Source: Tetmemena sp. SeJ-2015 (Eukaryota > Ciliophora > Spirotrichea > Sporadotrichida > Oxytrichidae). From it: 64,000 nucleotides of DNA. The notes below the pieces were generated by a model. That model did not search any database. It saw only the letters and a program-made list of their open reading frames with translations, and was not told the origin of the DNA. This document shows, one piece after another, positions 1-16,439 of the stretch. The stretch lies in NCBI GenBank assembly GCA_027382625.1, contig JAJKFJ010022624.1:62001-126000 (forward strand), given 5' to 3'. Numbering within the stretch: the stretch's first letter is position 1; each line of letters opens with the position of its first letter. The position numbers and the translations under genes were made by a program.

Positions 1-1260
1 ACACGACCATCTTTCCCCACTTTTCTAGTCTCTTTCCGATTCTAGGCTGTTTTTGCACTCCCCCAAATTATAGGCACTGCTGAAATGCGTCATTTTAAAA
101 GTACACTCCAACTCTTGCTTGCTCAGGATCAAGCGTCCTAGAGCATTTTATTATGCTCCATCATCTCATCAAAATTAGTCTCATTTAGAGAAGTCCAATA
201 AATTCCCTGCTGGTCTCTTAATTATGGTTGCGTTGGGATGCTTTTAATACTTCTTCGATTTGCAAACTATAGTGCCACAGCTTGCTCCTGCTCCCATTTT
301 TGAAGTTAGATTTTGTAATTGCGATAAACTATAATCTGATTTATCGAGATAGGCCTTTTTTAATTTATTATCAAGTTTAAAAATCGTACTATACCCCTCA
401 CTAGCACTTATACACAGTCCTGATTAATTATTTGAAGGAATATTTCTGATTTTCTCCGACTTTTCTTCGATATATCTTAACCTCAAATTTTGTTCTAGAG
501 GTAAATAAATCAGTAAGAAAGCAAGACAAATTCCCTATAATTCCTTAATTTTAATAATTTTTAATATCTATGGAAGCGATTTAAAATAATACTCCACTCT
601 AAAGCTTCGCTTTACAAAAACATAACATAGTACCCTCCAGGCAAATGAATAACAGTCAAGCCTCCACTTCTCTGGCACTGCCCGCTCGGAGGAACTCCTT
701 GACTAAATCTTAATCAGTAGTCTCTCTACAGAGGAAAAATCGATACTCTGAGCCCCAAAATAACTTTAATCTTCCTAAATTTGATAAGATATAAATAGCA
801 TATTTATTATTGGGATAAGTAAGTTTACAAAGCAAGAGATGAACGGGTAATCTTAAGGGGATTAATCTGGGACTAATCAGCAATACAGCCACCAGAGTTA
901 AGTTCAAGCAAATCAGAGTGCGGGTCCTGTGTTTCCTTAATTGGGATAATCAGCTGCACTTTCTCCTTTTATTAAACCCTAATCCAATCTCAAAAATTAA
1001 CCTTTAAATATAATATTCATTTCAGTTTACAACTGCATACTGTAAAATAGTTTCTTATAATTTATACTTAGATAGTGAGAGTTGGGTAGATCATATCCTC
1101 CAATAGCACTTCTGAAAATTAAAACTTAAGTGCTAATCTGCAGCACTAATCCACTCTACCTTTGAAATCAGCGAGGAATGATTCTCAGCGTTTCTAGAGA
1201 GGCAGAGATTCCTCTTCACTGATCTAAACTGAGAGAAAGGCAATCAATTTCCCTAAAATT
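1..1260 (-). CDS. Partial interrupted gene of unknown function, running off the left edge
   Basis: I do not recognise this protein. On the minus strand several blocks read open with TAA/TAG as glutamine and have the codon usage of the neighbouring genes: about 120-240 (reads ...NETNFDEMMEHNKMLQ), about 1-130 (reads DPEQARVGVYFQNDAFQQC), about 705-960 (reads EKVQLIIPIKETQDPHSD) and perhaps 1090-1260. The blocks are in different frames and separated by short AT-rich stretches, as expected for a gene cut by IESs. Order on the minus strand runs from 1260 down to 1, so the C-terminus lies outside the window. It is divergent from the next gene, with a shared upstream region of about 100 bp. No start codon, domain or membrane segment could be fixed. 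The coding nature is likely; the exact extent is a guess. Confidence 0.4.
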
Positions 1261-1359
1261 GGAATGCAAAATCCAGCTGACTTCAGATAGTAGGATAAAA
1301 AAGACTATTCAGGTAATCCCAGTCAGTAATCGTCTAATAACAATGAATTATTTATTATG

Positions 1360-3359
1360 AAATCTTTATAGACATTAAATTGTCTAACTACCTTGCTCTG
1401 CCACCAAATGAAGCTAAACTTAATCCCTCAAGAAACGTTTAACAAGAACACAATACCATCCCTAATAATCAGCTGGCTCTCTTTAATGGAGGCTCTATAG
1501 ATGAGAATTCTTTTTTCTCCTCTTTGTCTCGCTTTCCATCAACTGCTGTCAATCAGAATCCTACTTCACTCAGCTTATCCCTCGCTCAGCCTAGTCATCT
1601 TGCCGATCTAAGAAATTAAAACCGAATAGAGAATTTAATAAAGCCACCATTTTTTTATGAAATGTAACTCAAATAAACTTTGCTCCACCAAAACCCTAAC
1701 TATCCTATAAGGAGATGATGGACCAAATCAGACAGCAGAAATTTGAGAAGCAGCAATAGGAAGAAGAGCGCTTGAGGCACAAAGAGATGATAAAAAAGCA
1801 GAGAGAGAAGGACGATCGTAAAAACGAGAGAGAAGAGCGATTGAAGGACAACTAAAGCTATATGAAGGGAAAAAATGACATCCCATCGCAGTATAGACTT
1901 ACACCTCTCACATTAGTTTTTATTAAGGATGAAAGAAGAGGAAGAGAAAGTGATGAGGGACAAGTATTCAAAGCTTGTCTTGAAAAAGGGAGAGAGATAT
2001 AGTGATAAGGATAAAGACTCAGACTGGGGCAAGAATCAACTTTCTGAGAATGATGATGATGAGGAAGAAAGTGGAGATGACGATTACTCTTAAGATGGAG
2101 ACTTTTCTCTTTCATTTTCATGATAAGTCTTTTTTCTAACATTTTCTGAAAGAGAAGAAGTAAAGTTATAGGTTAATAGCAATTAAGAGGTACTCGTAAT
2201 TCATGCTGAGGACGATAAAGGAAGTATTTCTATGATAAAGAATTTGAAAAGACCTATATCTTCGATATAGGAGATGGCAGAGGACGAGGAAATGACAGAG
2301 ATCAATAATCCGCTCTCGCGCCATGTCAATTTCAGACCTAACTAATTAATTCCTAGCAAGTACAATCGAAATAAGAAATCCTCAAGCACAAAAGTAGCTC
2401 CCAAATAGAGTCAAAATTTAAATCTGAAAGAACTCAGTAAAGTAGAATAAGCTCCAACTCTTCCACTTTAAAACTTGAATCAATAGATGTCATAATAAAG
2501 CCTGCCTTTCGAAAGTTCTCCGTTTATGAGGCAGTCGCCCACTCATTCTTACAAACCTTACACCTTGGATGAATACAACATAAATCTTGGTAAGGGACCT
2601 TACCTAAAACTAGGAGGTTTGGGCCCTAATCTAGGTAGTGATGATTATAACAAGGCTAAGCAAAAGGTAGATCAAAGAATGAGCTATGATGATTAAGTTC
2701 GCGCTATGAATAAGATAAAGCTTATTTCGTTGTAGCAATCTCAACTCTCCTCTTCTCAAGAGGCAGACTTTCCTTAAGCCAATAACATCAATAACAACAA
2801 TAATAATCTTCCTTTCAATACTTTCCAGATATTGAGCCAATAGCAACAGCAGCAACAAACAAGTCAATCATCACCCTCAAACACTTCTAATTTCGGGAAA
2901 CTTGTGCCCAAAACTTTTGAGAATCTGAATAAGATGCAGATGCAACAAAACTTATTAAACTCAGCAAGGGAAAAAGCGAAGGTCTATGCCAAATAGGTAA
3001 GACGGCCTAATAGGAGCATCGAACTTACAGAGCGGATGCAAGAGAGAAAGAATGAAACTGAGAAGGAACACTCTAATGAAAGATTCATGTCGGATCCTCA
3101 TGATTAGATTTATTAGAATGATATTTGTTTTCATAAACTTATGAAATTCGCAAAACAGAAGAAAGCTATAAGAGGTTGTTTAATTTCCAGCATACTGCTA
3201 TTCCATACCTTGATTCTAAAGTCAAGTACTGAGAATACATTTGTTTCACTAATCCAAACTGGGTTTAAAATATTTTAATAGATAAGAGTTACATCAATTT
3301 ACAAAAAGAGTTCGATATATATATGCTTATCAAGCTCATAGTAAGCGTATTTATATTGA
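1360..3359 (+). CDS. Gln/Asn-rich coiled-coil protein, interrupted
   Basis: Unknown protein of roughly 600 residues. The first block (from about 1360) ends ...PPFFYEM. An IES with pointer ATG (1662-1714) joins it in frame to a charged coiled coil beginning MDQIRQQKFEKQQQEEERLR. A 37-nt GT-AG intron (1891-1927) follows, then an acidic block. A second break near 2105-2155 is unresolved. From about 2155 one frame runs to TGA at 3357, with a motif PYTLDEYNINLGKGPYLKLG near 2560-2610 followed by a KLGGLGPN-like stretch, then Q/N runs (2760-2870) and another charged region near 3000-3100. The last 70 codons are less convincing and may be read-through of non-coding DNA. Charged coiled coils with this kind of glycine-rich motif suggest a cytoskeletal or ciliary protein, but that is inference. 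The true N-terminus is not fixed. Confidence 0.6.
1662..1714 (+). other. IES, pointer ATG
   Basis: Direct repeat ATG at 1662-1664 and 1715-1717. Removing 1662-1714 joins two frames that otherwise stop. A GT-AG intron at the same place gives a stop in frame. Confidence 0.5.
1891..1927 (+). other. Short GT-AG intron (37 nt)
   Basis: GTATAGACTT...TATTAAG between CCATCGCA and GATGAAAG; removal gives an uninterrupted CAG-ATG-AAA reading. An IES reading is possible but the GT-AG ends favour an intron. Confidence 0.55.
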
Positions 3360-3467
3360 GCCATACTAGACATTTTGAAATAAGTTAGAAATAAAACAAA
3401 TTAAATTAATATTTAAATTCTATTTACATTTTGCATTTGTGGTTTTTGAGAGGTTGAAAATTCTAAG

Positions 3468-5354
3468 ATGAACAGGTATTCAGCTTATCAAAAAATATAT
3501 AATCTCTTTATAGTTCTGAGGAAGCGAAATCTTCACATTTTATACATAAATTTTGTTAAAACTATTGAAGAGGCCAACGCAAACGTGCTTGCGTATTCAA
3601 AGGAACTAAACATCGATGAAGACTAGCTAAGACTACAACTGTTTATAAATTTAAGAAGAATCTTTTTTCATATTATAATTTGTGTAGTTGTTCAGTTAGA
3701 TTATGAACGATGGAGAATCTCCCAACTTTCTTATCAGAAACGGGCTCGCAAAGAGGCTGTCAGTTATCTTAGTTTTTATGCAATAAGTATCCTATTTCTA
3801 TATATCTTTGACGTGGACCACACTTTGATATATTCTATTGATGAGCGCAGCGCTGATGAAAACTTTGTGAAGAAAACCTCTCACCAGAGAGTCTATCTAA
3901 GTACGAAACATACTTTCTACTTTGGTTTTGAGTTGCTTGACTGAAAACATTATAGGTATGGAGGGAGGAGCACAAATGAAGTTGATTGTTGTAGTGAGGT
4001 AGGGTGTGAGAGAGCTGCTTGAGTTCTTGAGCGGCTTTTGCACCTTCTACGTCTACTCACATGGCTTCAAGGAATACATACTCAAGGTGCTTGAGATACT
4101 TGACCCTGAGGAGAAGTAAGTTATCATAGTATACTGCCCTATATTCAACCTCAAAATTAATTCGCAAGTAAAAGTTAAATGCACTTTCTAGGTACTTCAA
4201 AAACAGGAGTGAGACTGTGATAGCCCCACTTGGAAAGGAAGAGCAGGATGCTTTCTACAAGAAACACAAGAGCGTGAGTGACTTCAAGCTCAAGGACACT
4301 AAGCAGTCTTTTCTGCTTGGTCAAGACTGCGTGATCATCGATGACTAGTTTTCGGCCATCAGATCTACAGGTAATCAAAAATCCCAAGATAAAAGCCAAT
4401 ACTCTTTAGACTATGAGTATTTGATTCAGAGCAAGAAGTTTCTCAAGAACTATGATCATAATCTCTCTTTAAATTTAATTGTAATGAGCACTTATCTTCA
4501 AAACACCAAAGCTCTCATGAGCAGCTGAGTCGCATCAACGCCTATCAGTACTCCTTCAACCCTCAGTTCAATTCAATTAAAATACAACATGAGTATTGCA
4601 ATTTTAATTCGAACAAAGACACTACCCAGACTCACTATGTAAGCGCTTAAATTCAACTCATCAATTTTTGCATTTAGGATCTGAACGTTGAAGGTGAGGT
4701 TAACTAGCTCTACTACATCGGTATTTTGATAGCGAAGTTGTACCTCAAACAGTTCACCCTCGAGCCCAAAAAGTCAGTCATGACTTTGCTCAAAGAGTAC
4801 AAGTCTACTATCTTCAAAGATCTAAAGTTCTACTTCAATGAGTTTTCTAAAAATGCATCTTTCATTAAGTAACTCCTCTCTTGTAATTTCTCAAGAGGTT
4901 GAGAGAGATCAGCTTGAGAACGCTCAGTAGTTTATTATATGTTTAGCTTCATAATGAGTTTGATAAGATCTGCAAAAGCATCGTGAGAGAGCTTGGAGGA
5001 AAAGTAGTGGAGTCGAAGATGCTGGCGGACTATTCGGTATATTTCAAGAAGGGCATCAAGTCTCTCCCCACACCACCTCCTCCTTAGATGTCTTCAACTC
5101 TTGACTCTGAAGAACAGCAAGACAATAATGCTTAAGCCAACACAGCTTAAAGCAGGACTCTAACTGAAGGCTCAAGCATTTCAGAGGAAGAGAAGTATCC
5201 TGATAAGGATCTCGGCCTGCTAGAGAAACCTAAAGTTCCCAAGAAAATGGGGCCTTACAAGTGTGCGTTTGTGAACTTCAAGTTCATCATGGACTGCTTC
5301 TTCATGCTAATCAGATTTGAGCCTGAGGAATATCCCCCCAACTACAAGAAGTGA
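3468..5354 (+). CDS. FCP1-like RNA polymerase II CTD phosphatase with C-terminal BRCT-like region
   Basis: Predicted HAD-family protein phosphatase that removes phosphate from the C-terminal repeat of RNA polymerase II. The catalytic DxDxT signature is seen as FDVDHTLIYS near codon 115. After a 31-nt intron (3925-3955) comes a match to the FCP1 block RPGVxEFLxxMS (here RQGVRELLEFLSGFCTFYVY), then LKVLEILDPEEK and, after a 76-nt intron (4116-4191), the second acid motif CVIIDD near 4330-4345. A third intron (4639-4677) precedes a region ending ...KCAFVNFKFIMDCFFMLIRF. This resembles a BRCT domain, which FCP1 carries at its C-terminus; an upstream ELGGKVVESK supports it. There is no Dullard/SCP-type C-terminal transmembrane pattern. 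The start at 3468 is the first ATG of the open frame; the hydrophobic run just before the catalytic motif is unusual and one more small insertion there cannot be excluded. Nuclear function is inferred from the family. Confidence 0.8.
3925..3955 (+). other. GT-AG intron in the CTD phosphatase gene (31 nt)
   Basis: Splits a Gly codon (TTTG|gttttg...tatag|GTATGG). Without removal the frame stops at TGA within 15 codons; with removal the phosphatase domain continues. Confidence 0.75.
4116..4191 (+). other. GT-AG intron in the CTD phosphatase gene (76 nt)
   Basis: GTAAGTTATC...TTTCTAG. Joining gives DPEEKYFKNRSET, which continues the phosphatase domain. Long for this gene, so it may also contain an IES. 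Confidence 0.65.
4639..4677 (+). other. GT-AG intron in the CTD phosphatase gene (39 nt)
   Basis: GTAAGCGCTT...CATTTAG between ...ACTCACTAT and GATCTGAAC; the reading frame is continuous across the join. Confidence 0.7.
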
Positions 5355-5576
5355 AGTCTAGAAAGTCATTTCAGCTTTTGCCTGCGATTCTATTCATCTT
5401 CAACACCTCTCTATTCTATCCAAGCCATGTTTTGATCAAGCTTTCATGTTTCTTTTGTCCTTTTGAGATTTTCATTTTAATTAACTTTGATTTCTCTGGA
5501 CTTCTTTCTTTCTCTATCAACAAAGAAAGTAGATATTTGACGAGGCGTGTTTAAATAATAAATACTTATAATTGCA

Positions 5577-6251
5577 ATGGAAATTTAAAACCCTCCCATA
5601 GAGCCACAGATATAAGAAAATTCTTCCACTCCTTATTTTGAGAATCCGATAATTTCATTGATCCCCATCCCCTACGAAACTAACTAACCTTAAAACACTG
5701 ACGCCATAATTGAAACAATTCTACCTCCTGCTTCTGACTCTGGAAACATAAAAATGCCAAGGCCTACTGGCACCCTGATTCCCTATTTCTGTATAGTTTC
5801 GTTTGGAGTCCTGATAGCCGTCACTATCCTGCTCTCAGTCCTGTTTATAATCTTCAAGCTCAGGAAGAGACGCTCAGAGCGACAACAGATCAGAGAGTAC
5901 TTCCGCAAATCAAGCTAGCAAATCCTCAACAGCCAACAGAATGAGGGCTAGTAGGATACGAGAGAAGGCAGTGGCTAGAGCCAGAGAAATCTGGTGCTCC
6001 AAAACTAATAAGATGACACCGCTTACTATGAAACTCCGCTAAAGGTGCTCCAGAGCAGCAAGAAAAATTCCAATTTTCTTCATTCACAGAATTTGTCAGC
6101 AAGTGCTGAATCTAGGGCAAGGGAATAAATCTAGGAGTAAATTGTGGACTAGAGCTTCGAAAACAGAGGAGATCTGCATCACAGGAGAGGTAATATGCAT
6201 CAGAGAGGGTCTAACTTAATCTCAGAGAGATATAATAGCATTAATAATTGA
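5577..6251 (+). CDS. Single-pass membrane protein, uninterrupted
   Basis: One clean frame of 224 codons from ATG to TGA with many TAA/TAG glutamines and no insertion, so this is a convenient example of the code. The N-terminal 60 residues are Pro/Ser/Thr-rich. One hydrophobic segment lies at about residues 65-95 (IPYFCIVSFGVLIAVTILLS...LFIIF), followed at once by a basic stop-transfer sequence KLRKRRSERQQ. The remaining 120 residues are Gln/Ser-rich and polar. There is no cleavable signal peptide, so a type III single-pass topology with a cytoplasmic C-terminus is the simplest reading. No family is recognised. It starts 222 bp after the CTD phosphatase stop. Confidence 0.75.
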
Positions 6252-6565
6252 ATGATCGATTGATGTGAGTATTTTGAGATTGAGTGGAGAGAGTAACATA
6301 TTGATAGAGAGTGATATGAGCACTGTCCATGAACCGAATCCTCAAGAGTTCTGACATGGCTTAAAATACGTGGAAATATTATAATAACAAGTTAATAACA
6401 GGATTCGTGGTAGGATTCTTAAATTCGATTTGAACATAAATTTGAATATAAAAAGCGCAGTTTGGTTGCATGGAAAGTCAATTGTGGTATATTGCTTCTA
6501 GGATTTTATAAGAAGATAATCTTTTCTTTGATTCTTCTTGAACTTTTATAAGCTGAAAGAATAAG
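6252..6565. other. Intergenic stretch without recognised gene
   Basis: AT-rich stretch with short open pieces and repeated GAGAGTGA-like words near 6270-6310; no coding block with conserved content was seen. Confidence 0.5.
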
Positions 6566-8196
6566 ATGACAGTGAAGATTAAAGCAAATTATATTAAATT
6601 AGAAATGAAGAAGAAGCTAGGAGATTTAAACTGAGGACGATGAGGAGGAGCAATTCCAGAAGCGCATGGCTGAAGCTACATCCTCTATCAGATCTAGAGT
6701 GAGCACTCACATGCCCTCTTCTACTGCCTCGTCCTCCAGGAATATTGTCAATCCGGACGGCAACCCCTCTCCAATCTTAAAATTGTAACTAGCTGCATTT
6801 ATAAGATATTGTTTTTTGTTAATGAAATCGTCTTTAAATAGACGCTCAACTTTGTATGGGAGTCAAGTGGAAATGCTTCAGCAACAGAGACAGCAGAGAG
6901 AAATCAAGCGCCAATAGGAGATGATTGAAATTAAGACTTTAGTGAAGCAAGATAAGGATAAGGAAGTGTTTATCACTGACACAGATGACTTGATTTTGAC
7001 AAACTTAATGACTAGAATCAGCAGTCCATACTTTCGCTGCTAGCATCTGATAATCAGGTAATGATATTAGCCATCTTTTAAAAGATATACTTGAATTTTG
7101 TGTTAACACTCTTGAGTAGGGATCTGGTGTTGACGAGATCATTTCAGATGAAGTGAATGCACAATCTGCCTATCAATTCTTCAAGAAGCAAGAGGAGGAG
7201 GTCTTTGAATACTAACCCTCTGCAGAGAGACTAGAAATAGAGGAATCCTTCAACTTTGCCTCTTAGAAATTCTAAATTCCTTCACAGCGTCTCCAGCGAC
7301 TGACTGAGGAACTTGACATCCTCGAACAAGAACTCAAATTCCTTGAGAAAGAGGAAGCACTTAGCAGCCAGTTGAGCGCTAACAACAAAGAATCACTTGC
7401 TGTGAGTGAGTCTCAAAAGCAGTTGAACGAAATTGAATTCCTTAAGCAGTAGATCCATGATGTAATCCTCTCAGACGCATTTAAAAAGCTGGATACTCGA
7501 ACAGCCTTTGATGATATAATGGAGGACTACAGTGAGGAGAAGCTCAAGATAGCTGTCAACAAAGCACTAGCCTCAACCATAAGTTAAAATGAGTAGACCC
7601 TTACCTCCAAAGGGCTTGAAGGTAGAAGGAGACATCGAATTGCAAGTTGGAGTGCCAGATTTGACTGACTTGCAAAAAGAGGCTCATAGGAAATTCGTGG
7701 CCATAGACTCTCAGTTAGACCAGTGCGAGAAGATTGTAGGCTAGTGGAATCCAATTAACAAGTTCATGAATCTTTTCTCTGTTCTGGACTAACTCTGTGA
7801 GAAGGTCGATTCACTTAGACTCAAGATCGATTGACTATATCGGTGGCAGAGCAAAAGGAGTTGAATAAAGAGCTCTAGACAACTGTGCAGAGAATAGAGT
7901 CTATGAGAGACCTGAACTACGATAAGAACAAGATTGAGTTCCTGTTTCATATGACTGAGAAGTCTATAGAGATGTTCGATCATGTGCAAATCATAGTAGA
8001 AAGACTAGCTGCTTTGGAGAAGATCCATTAAAGCAGCCCAGATTTAGCAGTGCAGTTTGAGAATGTCAAAAAGAACCTTCCTCAAATAGATAGCGAACTT
8101 GTGGAAGAGGAAAAGACTATCACAGAGGTTAAACAGGAGATGATAAAGTTTGCAAAAGAAATACAGGAGTAGTTCTAATCTTTTTGGGCAAAATGA
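6566..8196 (+). CDS. DCTN2: Dynamitin (dynactin subunit 2)-like protein, interrupted
   Basis: Likely the p50/dynamitin subunit of dynactin, which links cytoplasmic dynein to its cargo and helps form the dynactin shoulder. The recognisable parts are coiled-coil blocks in the order expected for the family. An acidic N-terminal block (TEDDEEEQFQKRMAEATSSI) is near 6635; a block near 7270-7440 reads PSQRLQRLTEELDILEQELK, typical of the dynamitin core. A C-terminal part (7590-8196) contains a WNPINKFM motif and RLAALEKIHQSSPDLAVQFE, resembling the dynamitin segment with a conserved Trp and an ALExxH-type helix. The frame changes at about 7040-7160, 7600 and 7840; for the last, a tiny insertion between repeats of AT restores ...LRLKISVAEQKELNKEL. 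The N-terminus is not resolved. The assignment is based on heptad pattern and block order, not a catalytic motif. Confidence 0.55.
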
Positions 8197-8345
8197 AATT
8201 TTAACTTTTATAAAAGCGTTAAAATCTATTAAAAATATAAGTTAACTCTTAATATGCCCTTCAGAGAGCTGCATTCATGGTTTTTATTTACATTAAAGTT
8301 ATGTCTTTATAAAAAAAGTGCTGGCTTATTTATTTCAATCAAAGG

Positions 8346-10014
8346 TCAAAAGGTCTTTTGCTTTAGTGTAGATAGTTGCAGTTTTTACAACTTCACGCTC
8401 ATATCTTGATTCCCCTTATTAATTTCAGCCAGTTTTTCAAGTAGCCAAGAATTATCGTTCTTAAGCTTCGTGATAAGGTAGCCTATGAAGTCCAAATGAA
8501 TGATTATCTCCTTTTAGAATTCAGAACCTATGCTTAAATAACTATTGTATTATAAATTATAAACTTATGAAGGACGGATACTTCTCTATGTTTTCAAGAT
8601 ATATCTATCTCAGCTTCACAGTGATTTCCTCGAGGTCTTAATCTTATCTATCTTCTCGCTTTGATTTTTCATTGCTTCTAGAATTATTGAGCTCTTCAAC
8701 TATAGATTAACCTAGTGCTCTAATATGATCCTAATCTTTGAGGATCTGACCTAAGCCCTCAGTCCTTATTTCCTCCAATCTATTCTCGTACATCCTTTGC
8801 TAGATATCCCTCTGCTATCTATGCTCTTCTTTCATCACAACTATCTCATACTCTAATCTTCTTATTAGTTCTTTGTGCTTTGCTTCCTCTTAATGCTTAA
8901 AAGATAACGTTTCAATGGAGAAAAATTTTCAATTGCTTTTATAACTTTTAGTCTGAGAGTTGGCTCAGTAATTGCTAATTGTGCTTTAGTAGTTCACTGA
9001 TCTTCAGAGTTTACTCAGTTTCTCTTTTTGCCTTCCTAATCTGTCTTTCATGCATGAACCACTTGAACTCATCAAGATAGTTTTGCATTACTTGCGCTGA
9101 GTCACCCTCTTCAATAGGCATATACTCAAGGAGCTTCTCTATATTTGAACTCATTCGCATCAGTTCAGTAAGCTGAACTTCTTGAAATCTGCTAAAGGAC
9201 TGATTATTTGAAGTAGCAGAGGCGTAATTGTTATTTGAGTCATAGATTTTAATAAAGTTTTGATCTGTTGTTGAGGCTTAATGTTCGGGTTGTTGTCTTG
9301 ATTAAGTGAGAGAATTAATCACAAAGAGGGATTCATTTGTTGAGGAAGGAGGCTCAGGCAAGTCAAACCTTACTGATAGCTTTGACTGAGAGGGGTTTGT
9401 AATTTGATTGCTGGGGTTGAAAGTGCTCTCAGGCTGAAATTACTCTAAATCTTCAATAGTTAGAGCCTGAGTGTATTAAGATAAGGAAAGACCTTCTGAC
9501 GATCTAAGGTAGTTTTAATTTTATCTTAACTCTTAGAGAGATGATTGATATCTCTCCTGTACTCTGGATAGTCCTGGAAATGAAAAAAGATATTTCTAAA
9601 AAAGGATTGAATAAGAATGAAGGAGCTCAATTGATAATCTGAGCATGGCGTTAAAAACCTCGTGCTGAATTTATTTTGCAGGCTTCTCTCCAATCCTTCT
9701 AATGTTGGGGTACTTATCGATTGAGATGAGTTCACATTTGATTGTCGAAAAGTGGGGTACTAGCATCTGATTAACCTCTGAATAGTACTACTCCTTAAGC
9801 AGGTTGTACTTGCTTGCAATATCCTCTGAGACTGACATCGTGAAGAACAAATCTATAGAGTATAAGCTTCTTTATAATCATGGTTAATACCTTCTAGAAT
9901 CCTAATCAGCTTCAGCAGAGGATCAATGTAAATGGGTGACTGCTTCAATTGAATCGGCTGTATCTCTGTGGTCGAGTAATCCTTTTAAAACTACTGCTGC
10001 TGTTTTATTTCCAT
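8346..10014 (-). CDS. Coiled-coil protein of unknown function
   Basis: Minus-strand gene starting at the ATG at 10014 (MEIKQQQQFQKDYSTTE) and ending at TGA, 8346-8348. Residues roughly 170-270 form a Ser/Thr/Gln-rich region, followed by a block SSNIEKLLEYMPIEEGDSAQ and a long charged coiled coil (for example HKELIRRLEYEIVVMKEEHR near 8850 and LEEITVKLRQIYLENIEKYP near 8610). The C-terminal block (8346-8535) begins SEFQKEIIIHLDFIGYLITK and is separated from the preceding block by about 35 bp of AT-rich sequence, probably an IES. Several other frame changes occur near 9500-9900. No domain is recognised; length about 500 residues. The mostly helical composition suggests a structural or cytoskeletal role, which is inference only. 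Confidence 0.6.
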
Positions 10015-10290
10015 TGAACTTATTAATTTATCTCATTTAAAAGTCATATCGTTAAATGCGAGTGCTGCATATTGAGGGAGAATATTAAGTCGTTTACAAG
10101 TTTGAATTATATTAATATTGCGAATCTTATTGAGAATGCAAGAGTATCCCTTTGAATTCGGTAACGCCTTTTATCTCTTAACTTGATTAAATAAAGTGAG
10201 ATAAAGATATGTCTAAATATCTAGAGTGTTTAATTGGTTTAGGGAATGAGCCTAACTCTTACTACTAGTCAGCTTAAAATGTAACTTAAA

Positions 10291-12423
<2,133 letters not shown>

Positions 12424-12559
12424 GCTCAATATATTTATTTAGTGAGATTTATTCCAGAATTGCTTGCATATCTCATATCAATCTTAGCTGTTGAATATTT
12501 TTGATAAGAGAAGGAAGAATTAAATTTAAAATGAATATAAATTCAAAAATAAATCTAAA

Positions 12560-13831
12560 ATGCTACAGACAACGATTGAGACATTATAATTTCTATATTT
12601 TAAAAGATTGAGAAAATATTTGAACCTATAAGAGTGACATTTGATCCTGAGAGTGAGCAGCAGAGAATCCTCTAGATGGTTTTCATGCCACCTAAGTTGA
12701 GAGAGTTCCCACCTGAGCTAATGAATCTCTAGATCCCAATTGTGAACATCAAGCCCATGCTTAATATGGAAGCTCTTGAAAACATTAAACCTCTTTCAGA
12801 AGTCATCGCTGACAATAACTTTATGCAGTATAAATATAACTTCATATTTTATATTTTTAGCAGCTCTAATAGCAAGAGGAGTAGATGATTAGAGATGCTA
12901 CTACCTCTATTGTAAGGCCTTTCAATCAAAGAATAGAGGCTTTTGGAGTTCAAAAGATTAGAAACAATAAGTCCAGTCGTAAAAGCAAAGACCAAAGACA
13001 GGTTAGAATAGAAATATCCAGAGGGGGCTCACTGCTTTTGGCTTAAATCCAGGTTATCAATAGTTCGTAGAGGACTCTAACTTTATGAATTAGACCAGCT
13101 ACATGACGAGTCTGCAAGACCAGAGGTAGTTTTCATAGTTAGAGAACAACTAACAATTTTATTCAGCTTAGTTTCCAGCCTCCCTCTAATCTACTGTGCC
13201 TCAGAGTCATAAGAGCACTATACAGAACTTAAATCAAACCTACGATCCATCAGCTTTCATTTCAGCTTAATCTGATTTTGCAAACTCTTTCTTTCATATC
13301 TTATTTAAAGATATAATTTAAACTTTAGAAAGAATTCCATCGGACTTGATTAAAGCAAATATTCCCTCAGAAACTACTTTAATCCAGATTATTTTTTCTA
13401 TTTTATTAACATGCAAGAAATAAGCCAAAGGATAGGTGGAAATTAGGTGAGCGTTACAAATCAAGGTGTAATTCGCTAGAGGCCTCAATCAGTTGGTAGG
13501 CTGCGACCTTCTACCAATAACTTTGGAAACACTGCTTTGATTCATTATTTAGTAAATAAGAAGGTTATTTATTCAGCAGAACCCTTAGGTGCGCACAAAT
13601 AATTTTGAAAACTCAAATAGGATGGAGCTTACAGACCTGGAAACTTTTCAAATTTGTCCCAGCCTTTACTCTCTCAAAGCAAGGAAGCCTCCAGAAAGAG
13701 ATTACTCAATAAAGACCATTCAAAAAGGCTCACCAATTTCTTAAAGTTCATTATATTTAAATTTAGGATACAACAATAATGAAGAAATGAACTTCATGTC
13801 TGCCAAAAATGATTCCTTAAATCTGCTATGA
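12560..13831 (+). CDS. Unknown Gln/Asn-rich protein, interrupted
   Basis: Not recognised. The ATG at 12560 is followed after five codons by an IES with the 8-bp pointer GATTGAGA (12574-12605); excision gives MLQTTIEKIFEPIRVTFDPE. The conserved-looking N-terminal 90 residues continue with MPPKLREFPPELMNLQ. A second IES (pointer GCAG, 12825-12859) joins ...ADNNFM to QLQQQEEQMIRDATTS. Further downstream are blocks around 13030-13270 (GLTAFGLNPGYQQFVEDSNF, Gln/Asn/Ser-rich), 13410-13600 and 13610-13740, ending GYNNNEEMNF...LNLL at TGA 13829-13831. Frame changes near 13025, 13290-13400, 13600 and 13750 mark unresolved insertions. It lies between two copine genes on the same strand but shows no C2 or vWA motif, so it is not a copine fragment. 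Confidence 0.6.
12574..12605 (+). other. IES, pointer GATTGAGA
   Basis: Eight-base direct repeat at 12574-12581 and 12606-12613. Excision turns a frame that stops after 24 codons into a long open frame. Confidence 0.88.
12825..12859 (+). other. IES, pointer GCAG
   Basis: GCAG at 12825-12828 and 12860-12863; excision keeps the frame from NNFMQ into LQQQEEQMIRD. Confidence 0.7.
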
Positions 13832-14030
13832 TTAAGTATTTAACGAGAAGAGCAAAATAAGTATTAACTTTTAAAATTTTCTATCGAAAAAGAAAGTTAG
13901 ATCTGTGGGTGATTGATGAGTAGCTACTTTATTTATAGAAATCAATTCTGTAACTGTAGGACGCAACTGGTCTATATAAGATTTGAAAATTACTTTAAAT
14001 AAAAATAGTATAATTAGCTTAGCCACCGAT

Positions 14031-16227
<2,197 letters not shown>

Positions 16228-16439
16228 ACTCATAAGGCTTCCTCTTTTCAATCTACGAGTAACTTAAATTCCTTTCTAAACAAGATATATTGATAGTGAG
16301 AGAAACTTAACGTTTTAAATTAAATAGCTAACTCGAAACATCTTTCTATAATATATGATGCTTGTTTGTAAATAAGATCGGGAGAAATCAATTCGACTAT
16401 CTGCTTTTGTTAAATATAATATCTTTTATTAAGCCTTAA

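Noticed and set aside
1858..2142. Minus-strand standard-code ORF opposite the coiled-coil gene
   Set aside because: It is the antisense shadow of acidic and charged codons (GAT/GAG/AAG) of the plus-strand gene; the His/Ser/Leu-rich text has no structure.
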